This document shows positions 32,401 to 42,371 of a stretch of 64,000 nt of DNA, piece after piece. How positions within the stretch are numbered: position 1 is the first letter of the stretch; each line of letters begins with the position of its first letter. The DNA is taken from positions 1 to 64,000 of the forward strand of contig JBAUMC010000039.1 of assembly GCA_049578505.1 (NCBI GenBank), written 5' to 3'. The position numbers and the translations under genes were made by a program. The notes under the pieces are model-generated. The model was not told the origin of the DNA. It ran no database searches and worked only from the letters and a program-made list of their open reading frames with translations. Source of the stretch: JAGVPT01 sp049578505 (lineage in GTDB: Bacteria > Bacteroidota > Ignavibacteria > UBA10030 > UBA8401).

Positions 32401-32677
32401 GTCTGTTTGGTGATCGGAAAGCCGCGGGTTGTAGTGACCTCGGCGTTGGAGTGAAAACCCTCCTTCCGTCGATAATTTTCCGCTGTTGCCGTAGCCGGTC
32501 CGGCTTAAACCGGCGTTGCCTCTCTATTTTTCATCGCTGTATCCCCCTTCTCCAGATGTGACGCAGTTATCTTGTGTCTCGTGGGAAAAAACCGTACCAT
32601 TGCATGAAATCGTAAGGCTGCCAAGGAAAGGAAGCAGGCTCGATCTTACAAGATGAAACTTTCTAGGAGAAGGTAAA

Positions 32678-33205
32678 ATGATTAAAAGTATCTGGAAGAA
32701 ATTATTTTATTGGATCAACAAGTATCCAATCGTTTTTTCCGTGCTGGGAATTTATGCCTATTATCTTTTTACCACATTGAATTTCTTTAGAAAGTCTGCA
32801 GTCGCACACATGTCGATATTCGATTTTGTCCTTCAATATGATTCTCTCATCTGGATGTGGCTTGTGGTCTACGTCGTTTCTCGCGCCCAAACCATGAAGC
32901 AGAAATACGAAACGGACGAGTCGAACAAAAGACAAATACTCTCCGAAGTTGAAAAATCGTCGGTTGCCTCGATAGTGCTGCACAATGTAATTCGCCTTCT
33001 TCAGGATACGATTAATAACCCTCTCGCTATCATAGGTTCTACCATAGATGAGATACGCAAGCAAAATTCTTCCAACCCATCCCTCAGCCGGCAATTCGAT
33101 CAAATCGAAGCGTCGCTCCATCGCATACACAATGCAATAAAGGACGTCGAAGTGTACGAATCGACGGCGCTCTTGGAGCAGTTGCATAAGCAAGTCAGTC
33201 CGTAA
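32678..33205 (+). CDS. Membrane protein with HisKA-like dimerisation domain lacking its histidine
   Basis: 175 aa; ATG 32678 follows AGGAGAAGGTAAA. Two membrane segments lie at about residues 17-36 and 56-70, then a coiled, helical region. Near residue 110 it reads DTINNPLAIIGSTIDEI, which lines up with the H-box HExxNPLAxI of histidine kinases but with aspartate where the phospho-histidine should be. No ATPase domain follows. It may dimerise with or inhibit a real kinase. A receiver gene lies 92 bases downstream. Confidence 0.68.
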   Translation: MIKSIWKKLFYWINKYPIVFSVLGIYAYYLFTTLNFFRKSAVAHMSIFDFVLQYDSLIWMWLVVYVVSRAQTMKQKYETDESNKRQILSEVEKSSVASIVLHNVIRLLQDTINNPLAIIGSTIDEIRKQNSSNPSLSRQFDQIEASLHRIHNAIKDVEVYESTALLEQLHKQVSP

Positions 33206-33297
33206 AGCGTGAATACCTGAGGTCGATGAATTTAAGCATCCTTCCGGGTCCGACGCCATGAGCCATTTGTCGTTGAAATCGGCGGAATAATATCAAT

Positions 33298-33744
33298 ATG
33301 AACGAAGAATCTGCTCGCAATCTTGACCAACATATGCCAGTCCCAAAACAAGAACCGGACAAAATATCCGGCAAAAAAGAAGTGATCATGCTTGTTGAAG
33401 ACGAGAAGATGCTGCTGGAATTGCTGAAGTCGGTTCTCGAGGATGATGGATTTCCTGTCGTTACGGCTGCCGATGGAGAGGAAGCAATCGAAATATTTCG
33501 CGAGAAAAAAAATGAGATTGGCCTCGTGCTGACGGATATGGGATTGCCGAAACTCGGTGGGTGGGAAATGTTTCAAAAGCTTCGCGTAATCGATCCAACA
33601 GTCAAAGTAATTCTTGCGAGTGGTTTTGTTGATCAGGAAATGAGGGTCGACGTGATGAAAAAAGGAGCAAAGGATTTTGTTCAGAAGCCGTACGTTCCTA
33701 ATATGATTATAAAAAGGATACACGAAGTGCTCGACTCCGATTAG
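33298..33744 (+). CDS. Single-domain response regulator (CheY-like)
   Basis: 148 aa with a disordered N-terminal stretch of about 23 residues, then a receiver domain: acidic pair in MLVEDEKML, phospho-aspartate in LVLTDMGLPK, threonine/serine switch in VILASGFV, lysine in FVQKPYVP. All key residues are present. There is no output domain, so it acts by protein contact or in a phosphorelay. It follows the HisKA-like membrane protein and precedes the PFOR gene. Confidence 0.9.
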   Translation: MNEESARNLDQHMPVPKQEPDKISGKKEVIMLVEDEKMLLELLKSVLEDDGFPVVTAADGEEAIEIFREKKNEIGLVLTDMGLPKLGGWEMFQKLRVIDPTVKVILASGFVDQEMRVDVMKKGAKDFVQKPYVPNMIIKRIHEVLDSD

Positions 33745-33994
33745 GGCAAAAACTCTCCACCGGGATTATCACCCAAAGAATTCTTTCTTGCTGACGGCTA
33801 AATCACCTCCGCAGTTTTCGCTTCCCAGTTTTGAGAATCACTTCAAATCCATTTCCACAATTGGTAATTTTCTTTTTTGACTCACTTCTTTCTTTCGCTT
33901 TTACGTGCTAAAAAGTAGCACGGTATTTGTATTTTTTGCAGCAGAACAACATCAATTTTTGGATATCTCACACTGCACCAAAGGATAATAAAAA

Positions 33995-36900
33995 ATGGCC
34001 AGCAACGATCTTTCAGAGAAAAAAAGGGCAATGGTAACGATTGATGGAAACGAAGCGGCGGCGTTTGTAGCTCACAAAACAAACGAAGTGATCGCGATCT
34101 ATCCAATCACACCCTCATCCGGAATGGGCGAATGGTGCGACCAGTGGTCCTCCGAAGGGAAGAAAAATATTTGGGGAACAATTCCGCTCGTCGCGGAGCT
34201 GCAAAGTGAGGGCGGAGCCTCGGGCGCTGTGCACGGTGCATTGCAGACCGGATCGATGACGACGACCTTCACCGCGTCTCAAGGATTGTTGCTGATGATT
34301 CCGAACATGTATAAGATTGCGGGTGAATTAACGCCGACGGTGTTCCATGTTTCGGCGCGTTCGCTTGCGACACAAGCGCTTTCCATTTTCGGCGATCATA
34401 GCGATGTGATGTCGGTGCGTTCGACTGGATTTGCGATGCTTGCTTCAAATTCGGTTCAAGAGGTGATGGATTTCGCGCTGATTGCCCAAGCTGCAACGTT
34501 GGAATCACGACTGCCGTTCCTTCATTTCTTCGATGGTTTCAGAACCTCCGCCGAGGTAATGAAGATTGAACAATTGACTGTCGATGACATCCGCGCAATG
34601 GTGAAGGACGAATTGGTGTTTTCGCATCGTCAACGAGCGCTCACACCAGAGAAACCGGTTCTCCGGGGAACCGCTCAGAATCCAGATACGTATTTCCAAT
34701 CTCGTGAAACGGTGAACCCGTTCTATGCCGCGTGCCCGGAAATAGTCCAAAAAACTATGGACAAATTTGCAAAGATAGTCGGGCGTCAGTACCATCTTTT
34801 CGATTATTTTGGGGCACCCGATGCCGAAAGAATAATCATCGTAATGGGTTCAGGTGCAGAGGTAATCCACGAAACCGTTGAGGCATTGATGGACAAGAAG
34901 GAGAAAGTCGGTGTGCTTAAAGTGCACCTGTTCCGCCCCTTCTCTGTCAAGCATTTCGCCGTCGCTCTTCCGAAGTCGGTGAAATCAATCGCAGTTCTCG
35001 ACAGGACGAAAGAACCGGGTGCGGCGGGTGAACCGCTGTATCAAGATATTGTCACGGCAATTGGTGAAGCGATGACAGAAGGCTTTTCACCTTTAGCTTC
35101 TTATCCTCGCATTATTGGCGGACGGTACGGATTATCGTCAAAAGAATTTACGCCGGCAATGGTGAAAGGGGTCTACGATGAACTTAAAAAATCAAAGCCC
35201 AAAAACCATTTCACGATAGGCATCAACGACGACGTCAGTCATACCAGCCTCGAATACGATGCTACCTTTACGACGGAAAAAGACGATGTTGTGCGGGCGA
35301 TGTTTTATGGCCTCGGTGCGGATGGAACGGTTGGTGCGAATAAAAATTCCATTAAAATTATCGGTGAAGACACCTCGAACTATGCTCAAGGATACTTCGT
35401 CTACGATTCAAAAAAATCGGGAACAACAACTGTGTCCCATCTTCGTTTTGGCCCCCGTCCAATTCGCTCTTCCTACCTGATCGACAAAGCGAACTTCGTC
35501 GGATGTCATCAATGGTTGTTTCTGGAGAAATACAACGTCCTCCGCGATTTGGTCGAAGGCGGAACCTTCTTGTTGAACAGCCAATACCCCGCTGATGAGG
35601 TATGGAGCAAACTCCCGAGAATTACACAGGAAGAAATCATCAGAAAGAAATTGAATTTTTATGTCATCGACGGTTATGCGGTGGCTGCGAAGACGGGAAT
35701 GGGAGGAAGAGTTAATACGATCATGCAGACATGCTTCTTCGCGATTTCCGGTGTTCTGCCAAAAGACGAAGCGATTGCAGCTATCAAGAAGTCTATTAAG
35801 AAGACGTACGGAAAGAAGGGGGAAGATATCGTAAAGATGAATTTCGAAGCTGTTGACCAAACGCTCGTCAATCTTTTCAAAGTGAAAGTGCCGGCAAAAG
35901 TTGACAGCGTATTAGAGCTGCCGCCGGTTGTTTCGGACAAGGCCCCCGATTTTGTGAAAAACGTTCTTGCAAAAATCATTGCAGGGTTCGGCGATGAACT
36001 CCCTGTCAGTGCTATGCCGATTGACGGGACGTTCCCGACCGGCACTGCAACTTGGGAGAAAAGAAATATTGCCCTTGAAATTCCGGCATGGGATGAAAAA
36101 ATCTGTATCCAGTGCGGAAAGTGTGCGCTCGTTTGCCCTCACGCGACGATTCGCATAAAAGTCTTCGACAAGAAACTTCTTGCCGGCGCCCCTTCAACGT
36201 TCAAGAGCACAGAGTACCGCGGCAAAGAGTACGAGGGAATGCAATACTCGATCCAGGTCGCACCGGAAGATTGCACCGGCTGCGGGTTATGCTTCGAAGT
36301 CTGCCCGGTAAAGAACAAAGCCGAAACCCGGCTCAAGGCTCTTAACATGGTACCTCAGCCCCCGATTCGCGAGCAGGAACGTGCGAATTGGGATTTCTTC
36401 CTTACGCTGCCGGAAGTCGACCGCAACACTGCGAAAGTCGACACAATCAAAGGTTCGCAATTTCTCCAGCCGTTGTTTGAATTCTCCGGCGCCTGTTCGG
36501 GTTGCGGTGAAACTCCCTACATCAAATTGGTAACACAGTTATTCGGCGACAGAACCGTTGTGGCAAATGCGACCGGCTGTTCTTCGATTTACGGCGGGAA
36601 CCTTCCGACCACACCATGGACAAAAAATTCCGATGGACGCGGGCCCGCGTGGTCGAATTCGCTCTTTGAAGACAATGCGGAGTTCGGCCTCGGCTTCCGT
36701 CTTTCGATTGATAAGCATAAAGAATTCGCGTCGGAATTATTGAAAAAACTCTCGCCGACAATCGGTGAAGAGATAACGAACGCAATTCTTAATGCAGACC
36801 AATCGGACGAAGTGAAAATATATGAGCAGCGCCGCCGGGTCGAAATCCTCAAAGACAAACTGAAGGACATTCAGTCAACCGATGCAAAGCACCTCCTTTC

Positions 36901-37597
36901 TCTTGCCGACTATTTGATCAAGAAAAGTGTCTGGATTATGGGAGGCGATGGATGGGCATACGATATCGGCTTTGGAGGGTTGGACCATGTGATCGCGTCG
37001 GGACGTAACGTCAATATTCTCGTGCTGGACACAGAAGTCTATTCCAACACAGGCGGACAGATGTCAAAATCGACGCCGCGAGGTGCGGTTGCAAAATTTG
37101 CAGCAGGCGGAAAGCCTCTTGCGAAAAAAGATTTGGCCTTGATTGCAATGACGTACGGTAATGTGTACGTCGCGCGCGTCGCGATGGGTGCTAACGATCT
37201 GCACACGGTGAAGGCATTTCTCGAAGCTGAAGCATACAATGGCCCGTCACTTATCGTTGCGTACGCCCATTGCATCGCTCACGGGATCAACATGAAACTC
37301 GGCCTTGAGAGCCAGAAGGCGGCAGTGGAATCGGCTCATTGGCCTCTTTTCCGTTACAATCCTGACCTCGCCAAACAGGGACAGAACCCGTTCAAGCTCG
37401 ACTCGAAAGCGCCGAAACTAAAATTCGAGGAATACGCGTACAAGGAAATTCGCTACAAGATGCTCACGAAGAGTGCACCCGAGGAAGCAAAGCGGTTGAT
37501 GAAGCTCGCTCAGGAAGACGTCACTTCGAAATGGCATTATTATGAGCAGCTTGCATCGATGAAGTTTGACGGCGCGAACGGCGGGCATAACAAATAG
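33995..37597 (+). CDS. nifJ: Pyruvate:ferredoxin (flavodoxin) oxidoreductase
   Basis: 1200 aa, the full length of single-chain PFOR. It converts pyruvate and CoA to acetyl-CoA, CO2 and reduced ferredoxin. The order is: N-terminal pyruvate-binding domain (IYPITPSSGMGEWCDQWSSE), middle domain, gamma domain (SGTTTVSHLRFGPRPI), two 4Fe-4S sites (CIQCGKCALVCP and CTGCGLCFEVCP), then the TPP domain (SGACSGCGETPYIKL, GGDGWAYDIGFGGLDHV). It is cytoplasmic. It indicates anaerobic or microaerobic metabolism and can feed the ferredoxin at 28760. The dihydroorotate-dehydrogenase-like gene follows after 53 bases. Confidence 0.98.
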   Translation: MASNDLSEKKRAMVTIDGNEAAAFVAHKTNEVIAIYPITPSSGMGEWCDQWSSEGKKNIWGTIPLVAELQSEGGASGAVHGALQTGSMTTTFTASQGLLLMIPNMYKIAGELTPTVFHVSARSLATQALSIFGDHSDVMSVRSTGFAMLASNSVQEVMDFALIAQAATLESRLPFLHFFDGFRTSAEVMKIEQLTVDDIRAMVKDELVFSHRQRALTPEKPVLRGTAQNPDTYFQSRETVNPFYAACPEIVQKTMDKFAKIVGRQYHLFDYFGAPDAERIIIVMGSGAEVIHETVEALMDKKEKVGVLKVHLFRPFSVKHFAVALPKSVKSIAVLDRTKEPGAAGEPLYQDIVTAIGEAMTEGFSPLASYPRIIGGRYGLSSKEFTPAMVKGVYDELKKSKPKNHFTIGINDDVSHTSLEYDATFTTEKDDVVRAMFYGLGADGTVGANKNSIKIIGEDTSNYAQGYFVYDSKKSGTTTVSHLRFGPRPIRSSYLIDKANFVGCHQWLFLEKYNVLRDLVEGGTFLLNSQYPADEVWSKLPRITQEEIIRKKLNFYVIDGYAVAAKTGMGGRVNTIMQTCFFAISGVLPKDEAIAAIKKSIKKTYGKKGEDIVKMNFEAVDQTLVNLFKVKVPAKVDSVLELPPVVSDKAPDFVKNVLAKIIAGFGDELPVSAMPIDGTFPTGTATWEKRNIALEIPAWDEKICIQCGKCALVCPHATIRIKVFDKKLLAGAPSTFKSTEYRGKEYEGMQYSIQVAPEDCTGCGLCFEVCPVKNKAETRLKALNMVPQPPIREQERANWDFFLTLPEVDRNTAKVDTIKGSQFLQPLFEFSGACSGCGETPYIKLVTQLFGDRTVVANATGCSSIYGGNLPTTPWTKNSDGRGPAWSNSLFEDNAEFGLGFRLSIDKHKEFASELLKKLSPTIGEEITNAILNADQSDEVKIYEQRRRVEILKDKLKDIQSTDAKHLLSLADYLIKKSVWIMGGDGWAYDIGFGGLDHVIASGRNVNILVLDTEVYSNTGGQMSKSTPRGAVAKFAAGGKPLAKKDLALIAMTYGNVYVARVAMGANDLHTVKAFLEAEAYNGPSLIVAYAHCIAHGINMKLGLESQKAAVESAHWPLFRYNPDLAKQGQNPFKLDSKAPKLKFEEYAYKEIRYKMLTKSAPEEAKRLMKLAQEDVTSKWHYYEQLASMKFDGANGGHNK

Positions 37598-37650
37598 GAA
37601 GAACTATAATTACTGGCTTACTTTCATGAAATAGCAATCGCGAGGAATCA

Positions 37651-38640
37651 ATGGATCTCTCCACGACATATCTCGGTCTCAAATTAAAAAATCCGGTCGT
37701 GCCGTCGGCATCACCGATGTCCCGCACGGTTGCCGGCATCAAAGCAATGGAAGATTACGGCGCTTCCGCTGTCGTCCTCTATTCTCTTTTTGAAGAGCAA
37801 ATCCGGCATGAAACGAGTGAGCTCGACCATTTCCTCTCGTACGGAACAGAAAGCTATGCCGAGGCGATTTCATATTTTCCGAAAAAAGAAGACTATTTTC
37901 TCGGTCCGGAAGAATACTTGAAGCATATTCAGGATGTCAAGCGTTCCGTCGATATCCCGGTTATCGCAAGCTTGAACGGCTCGACAGTGGGCGGTTGGAC
38001 AGATTATGCCAAGAAGATTCAGGATGCAGGGGCTGACGCACTTGAACTGAATATTTATCACGTTCCAACAGACCCGGATAAAACGGGAGGTTATGTTGAA
38101 CAACTGTATCTCGAAATTCTTCAGGCCGTGAAAGCGAAAGTGTCGATTCCCGTCGCGGTGAAGCTTTCACCGTTTTTTAGCTCGATGGCGAACATGGCGA
38201 AACGCCTCGACGAACGCGGCGCGAATGGGCTGGTGCTGTTTAACCGTTTCTACCAGCCGGATATCAACCTCGATGACCTCGAAGTTGAGCCGAGTGTGGT
38301 GTTGAGCAGTTCTGATTCGTCCAGATTGCCCCTTCGATGGATCGCTATTCTCTACAAGACAATCAAAGCCGACCTTGCCGCAACAACAGGTATTCATACC
38401 GGAGAGGACGTCATCAAAATGACGATGGCTGGCGCGAACGTAACCATGGTCTGCTCGTCGCTGTTGCGAAACGGCCCAAAACGGATCGGCGAGATTCTTA
38501 CCGGTGTCCAAAAATGGATGATCGAACGAGAATACGAATCTCTCGACCAAATGCGCGGCAGCATGAGCCACAAATCTGTTGCTAACCCTTCTGCATTAGA
38601 ACGGGCGAATTACATGAAAGCGTTGAACAGCTACATGTAA
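37651..38640 (+). CDS. Dihydroorotate dehydrogenase-like flavoprotein
   Basis: 329 aa TIM-barrel. MDLSTTYLGLKLKNPVVPSAS, IPVIASLNGSTVGGW, DALELNIYHVP and IPVAVKLSPFF match class 1 dihydroorotate dehydrogenase-like proteins that bind FMN. The C-terminal part GIHTGEDVIKMTMAGA is the FMN phosphate site. This clade often sits next to PFOR and is annotated only as DHOD-like; it may not make pyrimidines. The base cysteine/serine is not clear in the expected loop (NIYHVPTDPDK), so the true substrate is open. Confidence 0.88.
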   Translation: MDLSTTYLGLKLKNPVVPSASPMSRTVAGIKAMEDYGASAVVLYSLFEEQIRHETSELDHFLSYGTESYAEAISYFPKKEDYFLGPEEYLKHIQDVKRSVDIPVIASLNGSTVGGWTDYAKKIQDAGADALELNIYHVPTDPDKTGGYVEQLYLEILQAVKAKVSIPVAVKLSPFFSSMANMAKRLDERGANGLVLFNRFYQPDINLDDLEVEPSVVLSSSDSSRLPLRWIAILYKTIKADLAATTGIHTGEDVIKMTMAGANVTMVCSSLLRNGPKRIGEILTGVQKWMIEREYESLDQMRGSMSHKSVANPSALERANYMKALNSYM

Positions 38641-38807
38641 AGTCTTGAAGGCGGCCGCTGTTATTGCTGGGCGACCGCTTCGTGATAAAATCACTCCTTC
38701 TTCTCAATCTCGACTCTTCTTGAAGATGTATGACGACTTGTCCGAGAGATAACCACGTCCCATAAAATGTGGTGAGCCAAATCGGGAAGGTGTCCGTCAT
38801 CTATTTG

Positions 38808-38836
38808 TTGACTTTGCGCCAATTTCTTGGTAAATT
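38808..38836 (+). promoter_or_regulatory. Sigma70-type promoter for gap
   Basis: TTGACT (38808-38813), 17 bases, TAAATT (38831-38836), 72 bases before the gap ATG. The spacer and flanks resemble those of the promoter at 62201 (TTGACTTT..CC..TTTT..GGTAA). Confidence 0.65.
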
Positions 38837-38908
38837 TTCAATGCATTACGAATTATAAGACGCAGCGTAGCTCTCAAAGACGATAATTTTTATTTTTTGG
38901 AGGTTCGA

Positions 38909-39976
38909 ATGGCTGTTAAAGTAGGTATCAACGGATTCGGCAGAATTGGAAGACAAATCATTAATGTCATGGCGGATAAAGGGTATCTCGGCAAAGAGAT
39001 CGATGTCGTCGCAGTTGTTGATGTGAGCACGGACGCACAGTATTTCGCTTACCAGTTGAAATACGATTCGGTACACGGACATTTCAGAGGAACGTTGAGC
39101 AGCGAAAAGAGCAGTGCTTCATCTGAAACGGATGATGTTCTTGTCGTCAACGGTCACAAAATCAAATGTGTCCTTGCACAAAAAGACCCGTCTCAATTGC
39201 CATGGAAGGCCCTCGGTGTCGACCTTGTTATCGAGTCAACAGGTTTGTTCACCGACTCGGAAAAAGCAAAAGGACATATCACCGCCGGTGCAAAAAGAGT
39301 TCTCATTTCAGCCCCCGCGAAAGGGGATGTGAAAACACTCGTTATCGGAGTGAACGACAATGAATATGATTCCGCGAAGCATACTATCGTATCGAACGCA
39401 TCGTGCACGACAAACTGTTTGGCTCCGGTCGTGCATGTCCTTTTGAAGGAAGGAATCGGCATTGAAACAGGTTTAATGACGACGATCCATTCGTACACGG
39501 CAACGCAAAAGACCGTTGACGGACCTTCGAAGAAAGATTGGAGAGGCGGCCGCGCGGCGGCAATCAACATTATTCCCTCTTCAACAGGTGCGGCGAAAGC
39601 CGTAGGTGAAGTTCTTCCTTCAACAAAGGGAAAATTGACCGGTATGTCGTTCCGCATTCCCACGGCAGATGTCTCTGTTATCGACCTCACGTTCCGTTCA
39701 ACGCGCGACACGTCAATTCAAGAAATTGACCAATTAATGAAGAAAGCGTCCGAGACGTATTTGAAAGGTATTTTAGGATATTGTAACGAAGAGGTTGTGT
39801 CGACCGACTTCGTTCATGATGACAGATCTTCAATCTACGATTCCCGTGCAACCCTTGAGAACAATCTAAAGGGGGAGAAAAGGTTCTTCAAAGTTGTCTC
39901 CTGGTACGACAATGAATGGGGCTATTCAACCCGTGTTGTCGATCTCGTGAGAAAGATGGCGGGAACTGTAAAGTAG
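38909..39976 (+). CDS. gap: Glyceraldehyde-3-phosphate dehydrogenase
   Basis: 355 aa from ATG 38909, with TGGAGG upstream; a TTG 12 bases earlier is part of the ribosome site. The NAD site is VGINGFGRIGRQI, the catalytic cysteine lies in SNASCTTNCLAPV, and the histidine in TTIHSYTATQ. It is slightly longer than usual (about 335) through an insertion near residues 55-75 rich in serine and acidic residues. It carries out the phosphorylating oxidation of glyceraldehyde-3-phosphate in the cytoplasm. pgk follows after a terminator, so transcription of pgk is at least partly separate. Confidence 0.97.
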   Translation: MAVKVGINGFGRIGRQIINVMADKGYLGKEIDVVAVVDVSTDAQYFAYQLKYDSVHGHFRGTLSSEKSSASSETDDVLVVNGHKIKCVLAQKDPSQLPWKALGVDLVIESTGLFTDSEKAKGHITAGAKRVLISAPAKGDVKTLVIGVNDNEYDSAKHTIVSNASCTTNCLAPVVHVLLKEGIGIETGLMTTIHSYTATQKTVDGPSKKDWRGGRAAAINIIPSSTGAAKAVGEVLPSTKGKLTGMSFRIPTADVSVIDLTFRSTRDTSIQEIDQLMKKASETYLKGILGYCNEEVVSTDFVHDDRSSIYDSRATLENNLKGEKRFFKVVSWYDNEWGYSTRVVDLVRKMAGTVK

Positions 39977-39997
39977 TACAAACAGCGTCTACTAACC

Positions 39998-40040
39998 AAG
40001 GGCTGAAGCTCGTAGCGCGAGTTCAGCCCTTTTGTTTCTT
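39998..40040 (+). terminator. Intrinsic terminator between gap and pgk
   Basis: AAGGGCTGAA (39998-40007) pairs with TTCAGCCCTT (40022-40031), extended by CTCG/CGAG inside, followed by TTGTTTCTTGTCTT. Confidence 0.88.
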
Positions 40041-40118
40041 GTCTTAATCCAAAAGGAACCGTTTTCCTATGCTGGAATCGTTTCCTTCTTATTACTAACA
40101 CTATAACCAACGACGACA

Positions 40119-41318
40119 ATGAATAAGCTGACTATCAATGATATCGATGTTCGCGGCAAGCGTGTTCTCGTGCGGGTAGACTTCAATGTACCGCTTGACG
40201 AAAAACAAAACATTACAGACGGTACACGTATCGTCGAATCTCTTCCGACTATAAAAAAAATTCTCTCTTCCGGAGGTAAAGCGATTCTGATGAGTCATCT
40301 CGGGCGTCCGAAGGGAAAACCGAAACCGGAGTTCAGTCTGAAGCCGGTGGCGGCCAGATTAGAGAAACTCTTGGGCAAGAAAGTCTACTTTGCATCTGAT
40401 TGCATCGGTCAGCCCGCTGAATCTGCCGCGGCGGCTTTAAAGGAAGGCGAATGCCTTCTTCTGGAAAACTTGCGGTACCATAACGAAGAAGAGGCTAACG
40501 ATCCGGCCTTTGCCAAGTCCCTTGCCAAACTCGGCGACCTATATGTCAACGACGCCTTCGGCAGCGCCCATCGCGCCCATGCTTCGACGGAAGGCGTCAC
40601 AAAATTTATCTCCGTTTCAGTTGCTGGATTATTGATGGAGAAGGAATTGAGGTATCTGGGCGCCGCTGTCGATAACCCTGTTCGCCCGTTTACAGCCATT
40701 CTCGGCGGTGCTAAAATTTCAGGAAAGATCGACGTGATTCAAAATCTTTTATCCAAAGTCGATACGTTGATCATCGGCGGCGGAATGGCGTACACCTTCT
40801 ACAAAGCACAAGGACTCGAAATTGGGAAGTCGCTCCTCGAAGCGGATAAGGTTGAACTGGCAGGACAAATTTTGGCCGCCGTTCAAAATAAAACTGTGAA
40901 ATTCCTTTTGCCGGTAGATTGCGTTGTCGCAAGCGATTTCAAGAACGATGCAGAACGCAAAATTGTTACGAAGGATAAAATCCCTGCAACCTGGCAGGCC
41001 CTCGATATCGGCCCCGCGAGCGTTGAGCTCTTTTCAAGTGAGGTGAAAAAATCGAAGACCGTTGTCTGGAACGGTCCGATGGGCGTTTTCGAGTTTCCGA
41101 ATTTTGCGGTCGGAACCAATGCCGTTGCGCGCGCGTTAGTAGAAGCGACGAAGAACGGGACGACTACGATTGTCGGAGGAGGGGATTCGGCTGCGGCTAT
41201 CACACAGGCAGGAATGGCAAAAAGTGTAACGCATGTTTCTACGGGAGGCGGCGCCTCCCTAGAGTTTCTGGAAGGGAAGGTACTTCCCGGTGTCGCTGCG
41301 TTGACAGATAAGAAATAA
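40119..41318 (+). CDS. pgk: Phosphoglycerate kinase
   Basis: 399 aa, normal length. Substrate-binding motifs RVDFNVPLDE and SHLGRPKGK lie in the N-terminal domain, and the nucleotide-binding GGGDSAAAITQ in the C-terminal domain. It transfers phosphate from 1,3-bisphosphoglycerate to ADP in glycolysis, following GAPDH encoded upstream. No strong ribosome site is visible before the ATG. Confidence 0.98.
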   Translation: MNKLTINDIDVRGKRVLVRVDFNVPLDEKQNITDGTRIVESLPTIKKILSSGGKAILMSHLGRPKGKPKPEFSLKPVAARLEKLLGKKVYFASDCIGQPAESAAAALKEGECLLLENLRYHNEEEANDPAFAKSLAKLGDLYVNDAFGSAHRAHASTEGVTKFISVSVAGLLMEKELRYLGAAVDNPVRPFTAILGGAKISGKIDVIQNLLSKVDTLIIGGGMAYTFYKAQGLEIGKSLLEADKVELAGQILAAVQNKTVKFLLPVDCVVASDFKNDAERKIVTKDKIPATWQALDIGPASVELFSSEVKKSKTVVWNGPMGVFEFPNFAVGTNAVARALVEATKNGTTTIVGGGDSAAAITQAGMAKSVTHVSTGGGASLEFLEGKVLPGVAALTDKK

Positions 41319-41336
41319 TGGCTGTGCAACGGCTCA

Positions 41337-41373
41337 TTAGCTCTCCGATTGCTTAAGGCAATCGAAGAGCTAA
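41337..41373. terminator. Long hairpin after pgk, no T-run
   Basis: TTAGCTCT-C-CGATTGC pairs with GCAATCG-A-AGAGCTAA (41358-41373), a nearly perfect 16-bp stem. It lacks the T-run of a classical terminator. Confidence 0.6.
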
Positions 41374-41449
41374 GCGCAGACCCTCCACGAAAATTTGCCT
41401 CTCAGGTTTCGGTCGTTTATATTGTAAAAGGAGTATAACAGAAGAAGCG

Positions 41450-42355
41450 ATGGCATATAATCGAAATCAATACAATAATTATTACCGCCCGAGTCTTTTC
41501 GGAGGGTTCAGTTTTTTCCCGCCTGTGATTAAGACTTTGCTTCTCTCTAACATCGGCGTCTTCCTTGTTATGCTATTTCTGGGGAATTTTCATGTTGGAG
41601 ATTATTCCCTCTCGCTTGTGATGAACGAGTGGTTTGCGCTCTTCCCGATTGGGCAGGGTTTTCAAGTATGGCAGCTCTTCACCTACCTCTTCATGCACGC
41701 AGGGTTAAGCCACCTCTTCTTCAACATGCTCGCGCTCTGGATGTTCGGGATGGAGTTGGAGAACACATGGGGGTCGCGAAAATTCCTGACATATTATTTG
41801 GTATGCGGTATTGGGGCGGGATTATCGAACATCCTTATCGCCCCTCTGTTCACTTCAGTAGGGCCGACGATTGGTGCGTCGGGAGCGATTTACGGTGTAC
41901 TGCTTGCCTTTGGATTGATGTTTCCCGATCGGTTGATTTTCATTTACTTCTTCATCCCGCTAAAAGCAAAGTACTTTGTTGTTCTGTATATGGTGATTGA
42001 ATTTGTCTCTGTCAGCAACACTGACGGTATTGCCCACTTCGCCCATTTGGGGGGCGCGGTTGTTGGTTTCATTTACCTCCTTGCCGATGGGTTCCGTTTT
42101 TCATGGCCGCAGAACTCGGTCCGGTCGCGGAATGTCTTCTCCGGATGGACAGCTCCTCGACGCCCGGCCGATAGCTATGAAAATGTCACCGAAGCCCAGG
42201 TCTATGATATCAACGAGCATCAGCGGAAGGAAGAGGCGCAGGTGACCCAGCAGCGTATTGACGATATACTTGACAAGATCAGTAAAGCGGGATACCAGAG
42301 CTTGAGCGATGAAGAAAAAAAGATGCTGTTCGAAGCAAGCAAAAAACTAAATTAA
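41450..42355 (+). CDS. Rhomboid-family intramembrane serine protease
   Basis: 301 aa with six membrane helices. The catalytic serine is in GPTIGASGAIYG, the histidine in HFAHLGGAVVGF, and the family motif in HAGLSHLFFNMLALWMFG. The C-terminal 75 residues are soluble and charged, with a helical end KISKAGYQSLSDEEKKML that matches the DUF6576-like tail found in Bacteroidota rhomboids. It cuts membrane proteins within the bilayer. Substrates unknown. It lies 16 bases before ispG. Confidence 0.93.
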   Translation: MAYNRNQYNNYYRPSLFGGFSFFPPVIKTLLLSNIGVFLVMLFLGNFHVGDYSLSLVMNEWFALFPIGQGFQVWQLFTYLFMHAGLSHLFFNMLALWMFGMELENTWGSRKFLTYYLVCGIGAGLSNILIAPLFTSVGPTIGASGAIYGVLLAFGLMFPDRLIFIYFFIPLKAKYFVVLYMVIEFVSVSNTDGIAHFAHLGGAVVGFIYLLADGFRFSWPQNSVRSRNVFSGWTAPRRPADSYENVTEAQVYDINEHQRKEEAQVTQQRIDDILDKISKAGYQSLSDEEKKMLFEASKKLN

Positions 42356-42371
42356 TTGTTCTAAATTTCCT

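Noticed and set aside
33916..33930. Sigma54-like site TAGCAC-N5-TTGT upstream of nifJ
   Set aside because: The nearly invariant GG of the -24 box is AG, and the -12 box has GT; two key deviations make it too weak.
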